Assembly: GCA_016934395.1 (NCBI GenBank)
Contig: JAFGSZ010000080.1
Span: 1-64,000 of the forward strand
DNA: 64,000 nucleotides
Reading direction: 5' to 3'
DNA from: Bacteroidales bacterium
Lineage (GTDB): Bacteria > Bacteroidota > Bacteroidia > Bacteroidales > UBA10428
Each line of letters begins with the position of its first letter. Position 1 is the first letter of the stretch. The position numbers and the translations under genes were made by a program. The notes under the pieces were generated by a model that had not been told where the DNA came from, ran no database searches, and worked only from the letters and a program-made list of their open reading frames with translations. Shown here one piece after another: positions 38,273 through 48,500 of the stretch.

Positions 38273-39268
38273 ATGAATGCAAATACAAGAATTGCAGTTT
38301 TAGGCGGTGGAAGCTGGGCTACAGCCCTGGTGAAACTACTATTAAACAACTGCGATCAGCTTAACTGGTTTTTTAGAGGTGCCGATGATATTCAGTATAT
38401 AAAAAAATTTCATCATAATCCAAAATACCTCAGTTCGGTTCAATTGCCAATAGAAAAAATCAGATTTTACAATAATATGTCACAAATCATAGAAAATTCA
38501 GACATATTAGTTTTTGCCATTCCTGCCCCGTTCCTAAAAGAATCTTTACGTGAATTAAATACCCCCCTCCAGAAAAAATTTATTGTGTCGGCTATAAAAG
38601 GAATTGTTCCAAATGATAATCTTACCGTTGCCGAGTTTTTTAATAAGAACTACAGCATTCCATTTTCATCTATTGGAATTATATCAGGTCCCTGTCATGC
38701 CGAAGAGGTTGCTCTTGAACGCTTGTCTTATCTAACCATTTCGTGTAAGAGTAAAATTAAGGCAGAATTCATCGCTTCAAGATTACGTTGTAATTATCTT
38801 AAGGCTAATATTTCAAAAGATATTTACGGAACTGAATATGCTGCCGTACTAAAAAATATATATGCAATTTCCGCAGGTATCTGTCATGGTTTAGGATATG
38901 GCGATAATTTTATAGCTGTTTTAGTTTCAAATGCAACCCAGGAAATCAAACGGTTTTTAGATAGTACTTATAAAAACAAACGCCGGATAAACAGTTCCGC
39001 TTATTTAGGTGACCTTCTAGTTACTTCCTATTCCCAGTTCAGTCGAAACCGAACATTTGGCACTATGATCGGGAAAGGGTATTCTCCAAAAAACGCACAG
39101 CTTGAAATGAATATGATCGCCGAAGGTTATTTTGCCGTAAAATGTATTAATGAAATAAATAAAGAATACAACGTTAAAATGCCCATTTGTGATGCAGTGT
39201 ATAATGTTTTATACGATAAGATTGCCCCAGCTATTGAAATACAATTATTAACAGAAAAACTAAAATAA
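38273..39268 (+). CDS. gpsA: NAD(P)H-dependent glycerol-3-phosphate dehydrogenase
   Basis: This is a 331-residue enzyme that reduces dihydroxyacetone phosphate to sn-glycerol-3-phosphate for phospholipid synthesis. The Rossmann motif is IAVLGGGSWATALVKLL. Substrate and catalytic segments are SGPCHAEEVA, GTEYAAVLKNIYAISAGI (catalytic Lys) and GDLLVTSYSQFSRNRTFG. It lies 15 bp upstream of pgi, so the two form an operon linking glycolysis and lipid precursors. Confidence 0.95.
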   Translation: MNANTRIAVLGGGSWATALVKLLLNNCDQLNWFFRGADDIQYIKKFHHNPKYLSSVQLPIEKIRFYNNMSQIIENSDILVFAIPAPFLKESLRELNTPLQKKFIVSAIKGIVPNDNLTVAEFFNKNYSIPFSSIGIISGPCHAEEVALERLSYLTISCKSKIKAEFIASRLRCNYLKANISKDIYGTEYAAVLKNIYAISAGICHGLGYGDNFIAVLVSNATQEIKRFLDSTYKNKRRINSSAYLGDLLVTSYSQFSRNRTFGTMIGKGYSPKNAQLEMNMIAEGYFAVKCINEINKEYNVKMPICDAVYNVLYDKIAPAIEIQLLTEKLK

Positions 39269-39283
39269 ATTTAGAACGAGAAT

Positions 39284-40627
39284 ATGGAAAATTTGAAATT
39301 AAATATTGAACAGATTTATAATTTTGTAACAAAAGAATCCGTTCAGGCTTATAGCGAAGAAATAAAAACGCATATTCAGGCCCTTCATAATAAAACCGGA
39401 GAAGGAAAAGACTTTCTTGGCTGGGTAGACCTTCCTTCATCCATCAATAATACCAGGATTATTGAAATTGAAAAAATAGCACAAAATTTAAAAAATAAAA
39501 TAGACCTGCTTGTTGTAATTGGAATCGGGGGTTCTTTTCTAGGAGCAAAGTCAATATCTGAGGCTATGTCCCATTCATTCAGCCATCTCAAAGCCAATTC
39601 TGAATATCCGTTGATATTATTTGCCGGACAAAATATTGGCGAAGATTATCTTGCGGAAATGTTAGAGATTTTAGAAACAAAACGTTATGGACTAGTTGTA
39701 ATTTCAAAGTCCGGCACAACCACTGAGCCTGCCATCGCATTCAGAATACTAAAAAATCATTTAGAAGAAAAAGTAGGAAAAGACCGTGCAAAGGAACTTA
39801 TAATTGCCGTAACCGATGCAAAAAAAGGGGCCTTGAGAAAATTGGCAGAACAGGAAGGATATACCACTTTTATAATTCCTGATGATGTGGGTGGCAGATT
39901 TTCCGTACTTACTCCGGTAGGACTTGTTCCGCTTGCTATAGGAGGTGTAAACATCAGGCAACTGGTAAAAGGAGCATCGGATATGGAGAAACTTACCGCA
40001 GGTACCGTTAATATCTGGGATAATCCCTCATCGGTATATGCAGCAGCAAGAAATGCTTTATATGCTAAAGGTAAGAAAATAGAAATTCTTGTTAATTTTG
40101 AAAATAAACTGCATTATTTTGCAGAATGGTGGAAACAGTTGTATGGAGAAAGTGAAGGAAAAGAAAATAAAGGCATCTATCCTGCCAGTGTTGACTTTAC
40201 CGCCGATCTGCATTCCATGGGGCAATATATACAGGAAGGGGAACGATCTTTATTCGAGACTGTGATTTCCGTTAAAGAAACCGTGCAAAAACTTACTATC
40301 CCTAAGGATACAGAAAACCTGGATAGTCTGAATTTTCTTGCCGGCAAAAGAATTGATGAGGTAAATAAAATGGCCGAACTGGGAACCCGCATCGCGCATG
40401 TTGATGGAGGTGTTCCAAACATTCGTATTGAAATTCCGAAACTTAATGAGTATTACCTGGGCCAGTTAATGTATTTTTTTGAAAAAGCATGCGGGATCAG
40501 CGGTTATATTCTTAAAGTAAATCCGTTTAATCAGCCGGGAGTGGAAGCCTATAAAAACAATATGTTTGCCTTACTTGAAAAACCCGGTTATGAAGAACAA
40601 ACTAAAAAGATAAAAGCCAGACTATAA
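39284..40627 (+). CDS. pgi: Glucose-6-phosphate isomerase
   Basis: This is a 447-residue enzyme of the short bacterial type that interconverts glucose-6-phosphate and fructose-6-phosphate. Motifs are [25 protein letters not shown] for phosphate binding, [16 protein letters not shown], and the C-terminal [12 protein letters not shown] with the catalytic region. It is downstream of gpsA. Confidence 0.95.
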   Translation: MENLKLNIEQIYNFVTKESVQAYSEEIKTHIQALHNKTGEGKDFLGWVDLPSSINNTRIIEIEKIAQNLKNKIDLLVVIGIGGSFLGAKSISEAMSHSFSHLKANSEYPLILFAGQNIGEDYLAEMLEILETKRYGLVVISKSGTTTEPAIAFRILKNHLEEKVGKDRAKELIIAVTDAKKGALRKLAEQEGYTTFIIPDDVGGRFSVLTPVGLVPLAIGGVNIRQLVKGASDMEKLTAGTVNIWDNPSSVYAAARNALYAKGKKIEILVNFENKLHYFAEWWKQLYGESEGKENKGIYPASVDFTADLHSMGQYIQEGERSLFETVISVKETVQKLTIPKDTENLDSLNFLAGKRIDEVNKMAELGTRIAHVDGGVPNIRIEIPKLNEYYLGQLMYFFEKACGISGYILKVNPFNQPGVEAYKNNMFALLEKPGYEEQTKKIKARL

Positions 40628-40688
40628 AACAAATCCGGCATTTTATTGTTATATTACTAACATACATACCCAATGAATTATTTACTAT

Positions 40689-40696
40689 TATTTTTG
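40689..40696 (+). promoter_or_regulatory. -7 box upstream of the ACP-phosphodiesterase-like gene
   Basis: TATTTTTG matches TAnnTTTG and ends 20 bp before the ATG at 40717. No -33 element at the expected spacing was seen. Confidence 0.3.
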
Positions 40697-40716
40697 ATGG
40701 AAATTAAAATATTTAA

Positions 40717-41337
40717 ATGAATTATTTAGCCCATGTATATTTGTCGGGAACAGATGAAGAAATAATCATTGGAAATTTTATTGGCGACTATGTTAAGGGT
40801 AATAATTACAATAAGTATCCCCCCAAGATAAAAAAGGGGATTATGCTTCACCGGCAAATTGATTATTTTACAGACCATAATCCAATTGTTCACCGGAGTA
40901 TGTCATTATTACTTGATGTCTATCATAAGTATTCAGGGATTATAATTGATATTTTTTACGATCATTTTTTAATCAATAAATGGGATCAGTATTCCAGAAT
41001 CCCCTTGGAAGAGTTTAAGACAAAACTTCACGAACTTTTGATGAGATATCAGGAAAACATTCCGACAAAAGTGTTAAAACTTATTCCCTCCTTTATTCAA
41101 AACGACTGGCTTCATGCGTATCAGACCATTGAGGGTATCGACCGGGTTTTACGAAATATGTCGATAAGGACCACACTTCCGGATAAAACAGAATATGCCA
41201 TAAATGTTCTCAGAAATCATTATGAATCACTGGAAAATGACTTTTCAGAATATTTTCCAAAACTTATCCGGTTTGTAGAAGAAAAATTCAATGTTCCTCT
41301 TGTTTTGCATCCAAACTATGAACAAAGGGAGGAATAG
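40717..41337 (+). CDS. Acyl carrier protein phosphodiesterase family protein
   Basis: This is a 206-residue protein of the AcpH/DUF479 family. Typical features are MNYLAHVYLSG at the N-terminus, GNFIGDYVKG, GIMLHRQIDYFTDHNP with conserved His/Asp as in HD-like phosphodiesterases, and DIFYDHFLINKW. AcpH removes 4'-phosphopantetheine from holo-ACP in Escherichia coli; the same activity here is plausible. Its last 22 bp overlap the convergent KamA-like gene. Confidence 0.82.
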   Translation: MNYLAHVYLSGTDEEIIIGNFIGDYVKGNNYNKYPPKIKKGIMLHRQIDYFTDHNPIVHRSMSLLLDVYHKYSGIIIDIFYDHFLINKWDQYSRIPLEEFKTKLHELLMRYQENIPTKVLKLIPSFIQNDWLHAYQTIEGIDRVLRNMSIRTTLPDKTEYAINVLRNHYESLENDFSEYFPKLIRFVEEKFNVPLVLHPNYEQREE

Positions 41338-42668
41338 TCAGCTCTATCCGCGATTTTAAATTTTGAATCCAATAATAGATTTCTGAATGATCTCTCGAAG
41401 AAAAATTCTTTTTCGCCAAAAGAAGGTTTTAAATCGCTCAGCCATAGTGCATTTTTATCGTATTTTGCAAAAAACGGTTTGTTAACCCAGGTAATATTTC
41501 TTCCCTGAATAAAATTCAGGGTAATTACTTTCTCATCAAATATTTTGCTTACTCCCATTATAGCTATTTTACCCGGATTTGCTGACATTACCGGACCTCT
41601 TACGGTGCGGCAAATACCACTAACATGCGAATAAGCTTCAGAAAAAATATCCCATGCTTTTACCAAAGGTACAGCAAAATATTTTTGTGCTCCGGTATCC
41701 CGAGGAATAAACATATAATAGGGGATCATTCCCAAATGTATTTGTTGTTTCCAGAGTTCGATCCATACATCAGGGTCAGCATTTACATGGTTTAATAACG
41801 GAGACTGCGTTCTAATAACGGCCCCTGTTTTTAGAATATTATGTATTGCTTTTTTTACTGCCTCAGTCTGCAATTCCCTGGGATGATTAAAATTAGCCAT
41901 TAACGCAAGGTGATAACCTTTTTTTACAATTTTTTTAAATATGGATAAAATCTTTGCGCTATCCGGATCTGAAATATACCGATATGGCCAATATGAAAGT
42001 GATTTTGTACCAATTCTTATTGTTTTAATTGATTGAAGGCGGGCATTGATAATAGCATTTATATATTGGGATAAATGACGTGCGGTCATAACCATCGGAT
42101 CGCCTCCGGTAATAAGAATATCTGTAACTTCGGGATGTTGTTTAAGATATTCTATCAGCAATTCAACATTTTTCATCCCTATTTTTAAAAACATATCACT
42201 GGTAAACTGTGGCCATCTGAAACAAAAAGTACAATAAGCATGACAGGTTTGCCCATGGATAGGAAAGAATAATACTGTTTCCTTATATTTATGTTGCATC
42301 CCCTTTAATTTTACACCGTTTAATTCTGGCAAATTATATTGAATTTGGCCTGATGGATGAGGATTTAATTCTTGCCTGATTTTATAAATAAGATTTGCCA
42401 GTTGTTCTTTACTATTTTCTTTATTTAAATAATAGGAAACCATATCATAATATTCCTCTTTCAACATTCCCTTATTATAAAAATTTATATTAAAAATCGG
42501 GTCTTCAGGAATATTATTCCAGTCAATTAATTTTTCGACAATATAGTTATTTGATTTAAAAGGCAATATGTGTGAAACCACTTCCATTTCTCTTAATAAT
42601 TTAGGATCCAGATTATTAAGTTGAGGAATGGATGAAAAATTATAAATATTATAGTTTTTCAGTCTCAT
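41316..42668 (-). CDS. KamA-type radical SAM protein (lysine 2,3-aminomutase-like)
   Basis: This is a 450-residue protein. The radical SAM cluster motif is C-x3-C-x2-C in CHAYCTFCFRW (about 137-147), followed by the GGDPMVMT motif and TIRIGTKSLSYWPYR, as in aminomutases. In the PLP-binding region the usual glycine-rich loop before the lysine is not present. The segment reads HVSGICRT through ANPGKIAIMG, keeping a Pro-Gly-Lys at a similar offset. It may be a lysine or other amino-acid aminomutase, or a derived relative such as a protein-modifying enzyme. It stands alone. Confidence 0.8.
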   Translation of the reverse strand: MRLKNYNIYNFSSIPQLNNLDPKLLREMEVVSHILPFKSNNYIVEKLIDWNNIPEDPIFNINFYNKGMLKEEYYDMVSYYLNKENSKEQLANLIYKIRQELNPHPSGQIQYNLPELNGVKLKGMQHKYKETVLFFPIHGQTCHAYCTFCFRWPQFTSDMFLKIGMKNVELLIEYLKQHPEVTDILITGGDPMVMTARHLSQYINAIINARLQSIKTIRIGTKSLSYWPYRYISDPDSAKILSIFKKIVKKGYHLALMANFNHPRELQTEAVKKAIHNILKTGAVIRTQSPLLNHVNADPDVWIELWKQQIHLGMIPYYMFIPRDTGAQKYFAVPLVKAWDIFSEAYSHVSGICRTVRGPVMSANPGKIAIMGVSKIFDEKVITLNFIQGRNITWVNKPFFAKYDKNALWLSDLKPSFGEKEFFFERSFRNLLLDSKFKIADRADYSSLCS

Positions 42669-42726
42669 ATGAGATTACAGATTTACGGGAATATAACAAG
42701 AATAATGCTAAATTGAAAGTAAACTC

Positions 42727-42748
42727 CTTTTAATTTAACAATTAAAAG
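42727..42748 (-). terminator. AT-rich hairpin after rodA
   Basis: CTTTTAATT and AATTAAAAG form a perfect 9-bp stem with a 4-nt loop, 31 bp past the rodA stop. It contains few G/C pairs and lacks a clear U-tract, so it is a weak terminator candidate for the mre operon. Confidence 0.3.
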
Positions 42749-42778
42749 CCGTAGTTGGTTGCAATTTTTAAGCATAAT

Positions 42779-44203
42779 TTATCTGAGGACAGATAACCTG
42801 GATGCATCCAGTTTTATGAAGATGAAAAGTAACAATGTAAATCCCAATAGAGAAGAACCACCATAACTAAAAAATGGTAAAGGGATTCCGATAACCGGCA
42901 ATAATCCAATGGTCATTCCTATATTAATTATAAAATGGAAAAATAAAATCGAAAAAACTCCATAACCATAAATCCTGCTAAAAGCAGAACGTTGTCTTTC
43001 TGCCAAATATATCAGCCTGACTAACAATCCTCCAAATAATAAAATAACCAGGCCTGCTCCCCAGAATCCCCATTCCTCACCTATTGTACAGAAAATAAAA
43101 TCGGTGCTTTGTTCGGGTACAAAATCAAATTTTGTCTGGGTTCCGTTTAAGAAACCTTTTCCTGTAAATCCCCCTGACCCGATGGCAATTTTTGATTGGT
43201 TTACATTATAGCCATATCCTAAAGGATCGGATTCTTTACCCAATAATATATTTACTCGGGTTTGCTGATGGGGTTGTAATACCTGGTGAAAAACATAATC
43301 CACCGAGAAAATAAATCCTATCAGAACAAAAAGAAACAGTAAAATAAGCAATACATGCTGAATACTTCTTCTTATTGCAAAAATCACATATACTGCGGAT
43401 GAAACCACCAATGTTAAAAGAATCCGGACAAGGGTGGTTGAATTAAAATAATTGTATTTATTAAGCAGAAAAAATCCAATATAAGCAATTAAAAAAATTA
43501 TTATTCCCCAAAAGAGATACTTTGCTTTTTTATTCAGAAAATAGAAAATAATTGCCGCTAAAATAATCAGGGTAATAATAATAAAAATTTTGGGGTACAT
43601 AAGGGTTGATAAAAACAGTATGGAGATGGCCGCAGCCAATAATAAAACCATACCTGGCAAACCCTCGCGAAAAAGAACAAGGATAAATGCAAAATATATC
43701 ATGGCAGAACCTACATCAGGCTGAAGTATTATCAAAACTGCAGGTAACATAATAAATCCAAATAAAACTAAAATAGATTTAAGTCTGCTGATTTTAACAT
43801 CGATTGTAGTCAAATATTTTGCTATAACCAATCCGGTTGTAAATTTAGCAAATTCCGAAGGCTGCAAATTAAATCCCCCTATTGATACCCAAGATCGGGC
43901 GCCATGAACTTCCCGTCCGACAAGTATAACAAAAATTAAAAATAGAATTGTAATTCCATAAAGTAAATTGGCAAAAAATGAATAAAACTTACTATCAATA
44001 ACAAACACAAAAACAGCAAGAACAAAAGATGCCAATATCCATATAAGCTGCATCCCATAGCGTTGATTCAGATCAAAAATATTTTTATATTGCTCGTTAT
44101 AATTTGCGGCAAAAATGTTCATCCACCCGAATAGTACAAATACCAGATAAATAATTATAGTTAGCCAGTCTGCGTTTAATAATATGTTTGTCCTTCTTGT
44201 CAC
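42779..44203 (-). CDS. rodA: Rod-shape SEDS glycosyltransferase RodA
   Basis: This is a 474-residue polytopic membrane protein that polymerises lipid II into glycan strands for side-wall growth, with PBP2 as partner. SEDS features are GARSWVSIGGFNLQPSEFAK, the catalytic-Asp region LQPDVGSAMIYF, and the C-terminal GIPLPFFSYGGSSLLG. The start is GTG, overlapping the PBP2 stop as GTGA. It is longer than E. coli RodA because of an extra hydrophobic stretch (about 200-290), as often seen in Bacteroidota. Confidence 0.94.
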   Translation of the reverse strand: MTRRTNILLNADWLTIIIYLVFVLFGWMNIFAANYNEQYKNIFDLNQRYGMQLIWILASFVLAVFVFVIDSKFYSFFANLLYGITILFLIFVILVGREVHGARSWVSIGGFNLQPSEFAKFTTGLVIAKYLTTIDVKISRLKSILVLFGFIMLPAVLIILQPDVGSAMIYFAFILVLFREGLPGMVLLLAAAISILFLSTLMYPKIFIIITLIILAAIIFYFLNKKAKYLFWGIIIFLIAYIGFFLLNKYNYFNSTTLVRILLTLVVSSAVYVIFAIRRSIQHVLLILLFLFVLIGFIFSVDYVFHQVLQPHQQTRVNILLGKESDPLGYGYNVNQSKIAIGSGGFTGKGFLNGTQTKFDFVPEQSTDFIFCTIGEEWGFWGAGLVILLFGGLLVRLIYLAERQRSAFSRIYGYGVFSILFFHFIINIGMTIGLLPVIGIPLPFFSYGGSSLLGFTLLLFIFIKLDASRLSVLR

Positions 44204-46026
44204 TTTTTATTCAGAAGATTATCGTTTAACATTCTGTTTTCTATCCATTTTCGGGAATTTGAAATTTCTCCTGTAAGATATTTTTCAATCATCAGGCTTG
44301 CAATAGGCGCTGCATATGAGGCTCCCCATTTCCCATGTTCAACATAAACCGAAAGGGCAATTTTAGGGTTGTCTTTTGGAGCGAAAGCAATAAATACGGA
44401 ATGGTCCTCTCCATGAGGATTTTCCGCAGTGCCGGTTTTTCCACAAACAATGATATCAGAAATACGGGCAATACGGGCTGTACTTCCAGCCCCACCATTA
44501 ACAGCAAGTTCCATACCTTCAATTACAGTGTTGAAAAATCCGGTATCAATCGATGTAAAGTGTTTTTCTAAAAATTTACTGTCAATGGTATCTAATTCCT
44601 GAATTTGTTTTACCGTATGGGGAATATAATAATATCCCCTGTTAGCCATTACGCAGGCCATATTAGCCATCTGAACGGGAGTAATTAACAACTCGCCCTG
44701 TCCTATTGCCATAGAAAGAATAGTAAGTGCATTCCAGTGGTTTTGCCCGTAATATCGGTCATAATAAGATGCCTGTGGAATAAATCCGTTCAATTCATTA
44801 GGCAAATCAGTGTTTAGCCGGTTTCCAAAGCCAAAAGTCAGTACATGATCTCTCCAATTATTAAACGCCTCAGCAACAGATTTAAAGTCACGATCTTCCA
44901 TAATGCTTCGGAAAACATTACAAAAATAGGCGTTACATGAATGTTGAATAGCCTGAGGCAGATTTAAAGGAGAATCATGATTATGACATGCCACTTTAAT
45001 ACCCCTGGCATAATATCCCATATCGCAATAGTATTGCGTGTTATATGTAACATCTTTTTCCTGGAGGGCCACCAAAGCATTTACCAGCTTAAAAATTGAT
45101 CCGGGCGGATACCTTGCCATAATGGCCCGGTTAAATAATGGTTCCAGGGTATCGTTTTTAAGCTTATTATAGTTTAGGGTTCTTGGTCTGCCAACCAGTA
45201 AGGAGGGATTATATGAAGGTGTGGAAATTAAAGTAAGAATTTCACCGGTGGAGGGCTCAATGGCTACAATGCTTCCACTATAATTTTTCATAAGTTTTTC
45301 CCCATATTCCTGCAAGTCTGCATCGATTGTGCAAACCACATTCTTACCAACCACAGCATCCTTATCAAACCGACCATTTTGATAGGGCCCTTTTATTTTA
45401 TTATGAACATCCACCAGAAAATAATTCATTCCCTTTTCACCCCTCAACTGAGTTTCATAAGCTTTTTCCAGGCCGCTAATCCCAATATAATCACCCATTT
45501 CATAATAGGGATTATTTCCAATCATTTCCTCACTCACTTCTCCAACATACCCAAGCAAATGTGAACCAATCTCCCTGTTGTATTTTCGAAGCGTTCTTGA
45601 GCGTAAATAAAATCCGGAATACTTGTATAATTTCTCTTTTAATAAGGCAAAGGTTTCGGGTGATATTTGTTTTAGAAATGGATCTCTCCTATGCTTGGGA
45701 TTATAAGCTTTTTTTATCCCGGTGATGAGTGATTCTTTATCAATATTTAGAATCTGGCACAGCTCAATGGTATCGAATTCTTTAAGTTCGTAAGGTGCAA
45801 TCATTAAATCATAGGCAGCCTGATTGTATACCAGCAATTGTCCTTTTCTATCGTACATTAACCCCCTGGAGGGATAAAGAATTTCAATTCTTTTTGAGTT
45901 ATTTTCGGCTGATAATTTGTAGGTAGAATCTATTACCTGCAGATAGAGTAATCTGATCAGATAAACCAACACCACTAATAAAACCAGCGCGGTAACTATA
46001 TATCTTCTTGCTGAATATTGGTCCAT
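44200..46026 (-). CDS. mrdA: Penicillin-binding protein 2 (elongation transpeptidase)
   Basis: This is a 608-residue class B PBP with an N-terminal membrane helix (about 9-27) and a pedestal domain (about 40-220). The transpeptidase domain has the nucleophile motif PPGSIFKLVNA (SxxK), HSCNAYF (SxN) and CGKTGTAENP (KTG). It crosslinks peptidoglycan with RodA in cell elongation. It overlaps rodA by 4 bp and follows mreD by 2 bp. Confidence 0.95.
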   Translation of the reverse strand: MDQYSARRYIVTALVLLVVLVYLIRLLYLQVIDSTYKLSAENNSKRIEILYPSRGLMYDRKGQLLVYNQAAYDLMIAPYELKEFDTIELCQILNIDKESLITGIKKAYNPKHRRDPFLKQISPETFALLKEKLYKYSGFYLRSRTLRKYNREIGSHLLGYVGEVSEEMIGNNPYYEMGDYIGISGLEKAYETQLRGEKGMNYFLVDVHNKIKGPYQNGRFDKDAVVGKNVVCTIDADLQEYGEKLMKNYSGSIVAIEPSTGEILTLISTPSYNPSLLVGRPRTLNYNKLKNDTLEPLFNRAIMARYPPGSIFKLVNALVALQEKDVTYNTQYYCDMGYYARGIKVACHNHDSPLNLPQAIQHSCNAYFCNVFRSIMEDRDFKSVAEAFNNWRDHVLTFGFGNRLNTDLPNELNGFIPQASYYDRYYGQNHWNALTILSMAIGQGELLITPVQMANMACVMANRGYYYIPHTVKQIQELDTIDSKFLEKHFTSIDTGFFNTVIEGMELAVNGGAGSTARIARISDIIVCGKTGTAENPHGEDHSVFIAFAPKDNPKIALSVYVEHGKWGASYAAPIASLMIEKYLTGEISNSRKWIENRMLNDNLLNKK

Positions 46027-46028
46027 TA

Positions 46029-46535
46029 TTATTTACGAAATACAATATATTGACTCATTACAATAAAAAAAACAGAAAAGGAAGAGCTTAAAATAACCCT
46101 CAGAAAAGTTCTGAAAAAATCTGAGAATCTAAAAATTTCAAGGTAGAATAATACAAAATGATGTGCCAAAATTAATATTACAGTATATTTCAGAAACCAT
46201 AGAAAACCATAATAATATATTCTGGGATAAGTTCCTGATTCATATCCATCACGGGGTGCCAAGATTTGAAGTACATAAGGCCGTATAAAAGCCATAAAAA
46301 CAGTAGCGATTGTATGCATTCCAAGTGTTTCTGAGAAAATATCAACAGTAAAGCCCAGTAAAAATGCTGAGAGCAGTAATAACCAGCCTGGTGTTTCAAA
46401 TGGAAGAAGAAGTATAAATAGTAAATATACATATGGATTAATATACCCGCTAAATTGTATATTGTTAAATATCAGTACCTGAATAAGCACCAATACTAAA
46501 AACCGCAATATGTTTCGGGGGAATACTTTAATCAT
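46029..46535 (-). CDS. mreD: Rod shape-determining protein MreD
   Basis: This is a 168-residue membrane protein with about five helices. The body is strongly hydrophobic, as in MreD, and its position between mreC (8-bp overlap) and PBP2 identifies it. It is part of the elongasome membrane complex. Sequence conservation in this family is low, so the call rests mainly on gene order, length and topology. Confidence 0.88.
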   Translation of the reverse strand: MIKVFPRNILRFLVLVLIQVLIFNNIQFSGYINPYVYLLFILLLPFETPGWLLLLSAFLLGFTVDIFSETLGMHTIATVFMAFIRPYVLQILAPRDGYESGTYPRIYYYGFLWFLKYTVILILAHHFVLFYLEIFRFSDFFRTFLRVILSSSFSVFFIVMSQYIVFRK

Positions 46536-47355
46536 TTGTTGAAGAGGTTTCTAAATCAATTTGTTCTTGTTTCATTAAATTTTTCACCACCTGAACATTG
46601 GTTAAATTCTTAAAATCAATAGTTAGTGTAACTGTTAACTGGTAAAAATTACCGCCCTGAAGTTCAAAATCTTTAACAGTTCCAATCATTATTCCTTCGG
46701 GATAGGTAGTAGAAAATCCACTGCTTATTATAGTATCCCCGATTTGAATATCAACATGATGCGGAATTTCACTAAGAATAACTTCCCGGTAACCTCTCCC
46801 ATCCCAGGTAACCGGACCAAAATAATTATTCTTTTTAATTTTGGCGCTTATTGCAAAATCACGGTTCAGTGCAGAAATTACGGATGAAAAATTAGGGCTT
46901 ACCTTCTTAACCACACCAACAATACTATTATTAGCCAAAACGGCCATTTCCGGTTCAATCCCATCATTACTGCCTTTATTCAGTGTAATATAATTCCGTT
47001 GTTTGTTTGTGGAATTATTAATAACCCTGGCATCAATATACACATAATGCTGCTTAAGCAAGGTATCTAATATTTCCGGAGAGTTATTAAATGCATTTCG
47101 AAATGCATTTTTTTGTAAATTATACAGGTTATTTATTTCTCTAACCAGCGCCCGGTTCTGATTTCGGAGGTCGAGATAATCTTTAGCGTTTAAAAATCTC
47201 TTTGCGAAATTCCCTTCAACAGCATGTTTAAAATTAATAAATCCGGATCTATGGAAATTGTTGTTTTGAATAAGGATTACAAATCCAAAAAATTCAAATA
47301 CAACAAACAACAAAATAAAATAGTATTTTAATATGAATCTAAGAAGATTCTTCAT
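46528..47355 (-). CDS. mreC: Rod shape-determining protein MreC
   Basis: This is a 275-residue protein with a single N-terminal membrane helix (about 9-30), a coiled-coil region (about 55-95), and the periplasmic beta domain (VYIDARVINNSTNKQRNYITLNKG, then GDTIISSGFSTTYPEGIMIGTV). It scaffolds PBP2 and RodA and links them to MreB. It overlaps mreD and follows mreB by 23 bp. Confidence 0.94.
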   Translation of the reverse strand: MKNLLRFILKYYFILLFVVFEFFGFVILIQNNNFHRSGFINFKHAVEGNFAKRFLNAKDYLDLRNQNRALVREINNLYNLQKNAFRNAFNNSPEILDTLLKQHYVYIDARVINNSTNKQRNYITLNKGSNDGIEPEMAVLANNSIVGVVKKVSPNFSSVISALNRDFAISAKIKKNNYFGPVTWDGRGYREVILSEIPHHVDIQIGDTIISSGFSTTYPEGIMIGTVKDFELQGGNFYQLTVTLTIDFKNLTNVQVVKNLMKQEQIDLETSSTND

Positions 47356-47378
47356 TTATTAAATCTTGGAAGTAAATG

Positions 47379-48401
47379 CTACCTGATTAAAAATGAAAAT
47401 TTATCTGAATTTTTTAATGCAATTCCGGTTCCCCGTGCAACAGCATGCAAAGGATCTTCAGCCACTCTGAAAGTAATATTAATTTTATCCGTTAGCCGTT
47501 TATCAAGACCCCTCAATAAAGCGCCACCACCTGCAAGATAAATACCTTTACTTACAATATCGGCATACAATTCGGGTGGTGTCTGTTCAAGCACGGCTAA
47601 AATAGCCGATTCAATTTTTGATATGGATTTATCGAGACAATGTGCAATTTCCTGGTATGAAATGGGCACCTCAATAGGCATAGCAGTCATAAGGTTTGGC
47701 CCCCTAACATTATAATCCGGGGGTGGCGTGTCAAGATCAGGTAACGCAGAACCTGCATTTATTTTAATATCTTCTGCAGTACGTTCACCAATTTTAATAT
47801 TATGCTGGTGTCTCATATAGGCCTGAATGTCTGCTGTTAATCCATCTCCGGCAATACGAATAGACTGGTTACAAACAATACCGCCCAAAGCAATTACTGC
47901 AATTTCGGTGGTACCCCCTCCAATATCCACAACCATACAACCTTCGGGTTCTTCAATATCCAGTCCGATGCCAATAGCCGCTGCCATGGGTTCATAGATC
48001 ATATATACATCGCGGCCTCCGGCATGTTCCGAGGAATCGCGAACGGCACGTATTTCAACTTCAGTACTTCCTGAAGGAATACACACCACCATTTTCAAGG
48101 ATGGGGTAAACAGTCTTTGCCTCTGGTCAATCATTTTAATCATTCCCCTGATCATAAGCTCTGCAGCATTAAAATCTGCAATAACACCATCACGAAGCGG
48201 ACGAATGGTTTTAATATTTTCATGGGTTTTACCGTGCATTTGCCGTGCCCTGTTTCCAATCGCTATTAATTTCCCGGTATTTTGATCTATTGCCACGATG
48301 GAGGGTTCATCCACAACTACTTTATCGTTATGGATGATAATTGTATTTGCAGTTCCGAGATCAATAGCAAGTTCCTGCGTCAAAAAGGAAAAAAGACCCA
48401 T
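47379..48401 (-). CDS. mreB: Actin-like cell-shape protein MreB
   Basis: This is a 340-residue actin-fold protein that polymerises under the membrane to orient side-wall synthesis. ATP-binding segments are AIDLGTANTIIIHNDKVV, VVDIGGGTTEIAVIALGG and YLAGGGALLRGLDKRL. The EPMAAAIGIGLD block is typical. It is the first gene of the elongation operon mreBCD-mrdA-rodA; purH lies 99 bp upstream on the same strand. Confidence 0.96.
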   Translation of the reverse strand: MGLFSFLTQELAIDLGTANTIIIHNDKVVVDEPSIVAIDQNTGKLIAIGNRARQMHGKTHENIKTIRPLRDGVIADFNAAELMIRGMIKMIDQRQRLFTPSLKMVVCIPSGSTEVEIRAVRDSSEHAGGRDVYMIYEPMAAAIGIGLDIEEPEGCMVVDIGGGTTEIAVIALGGIVCNQSIRIAGDGLTADIQAYMRHQHNIKIGERTAEDIKINAGSALPDLDTPPPDYNVRGPNLMTAMPIEVPISYQEIAHCLDKSISKIESAILAVLEQTPPELYADIVSKGIYLAGGGALLRGLDKRLTDKINITFRVAEDPLHAVARGTGIALKNSDKFSFLIR

Positions 48402-48500
48402 AAATTTTATATTAAATAATTTTGAATTTTAAACACCTTCAAAGTTTAACGATTATTCTTAGGTTTAGTTCTATGATACTCAATATTTTTTTAATTTTTT

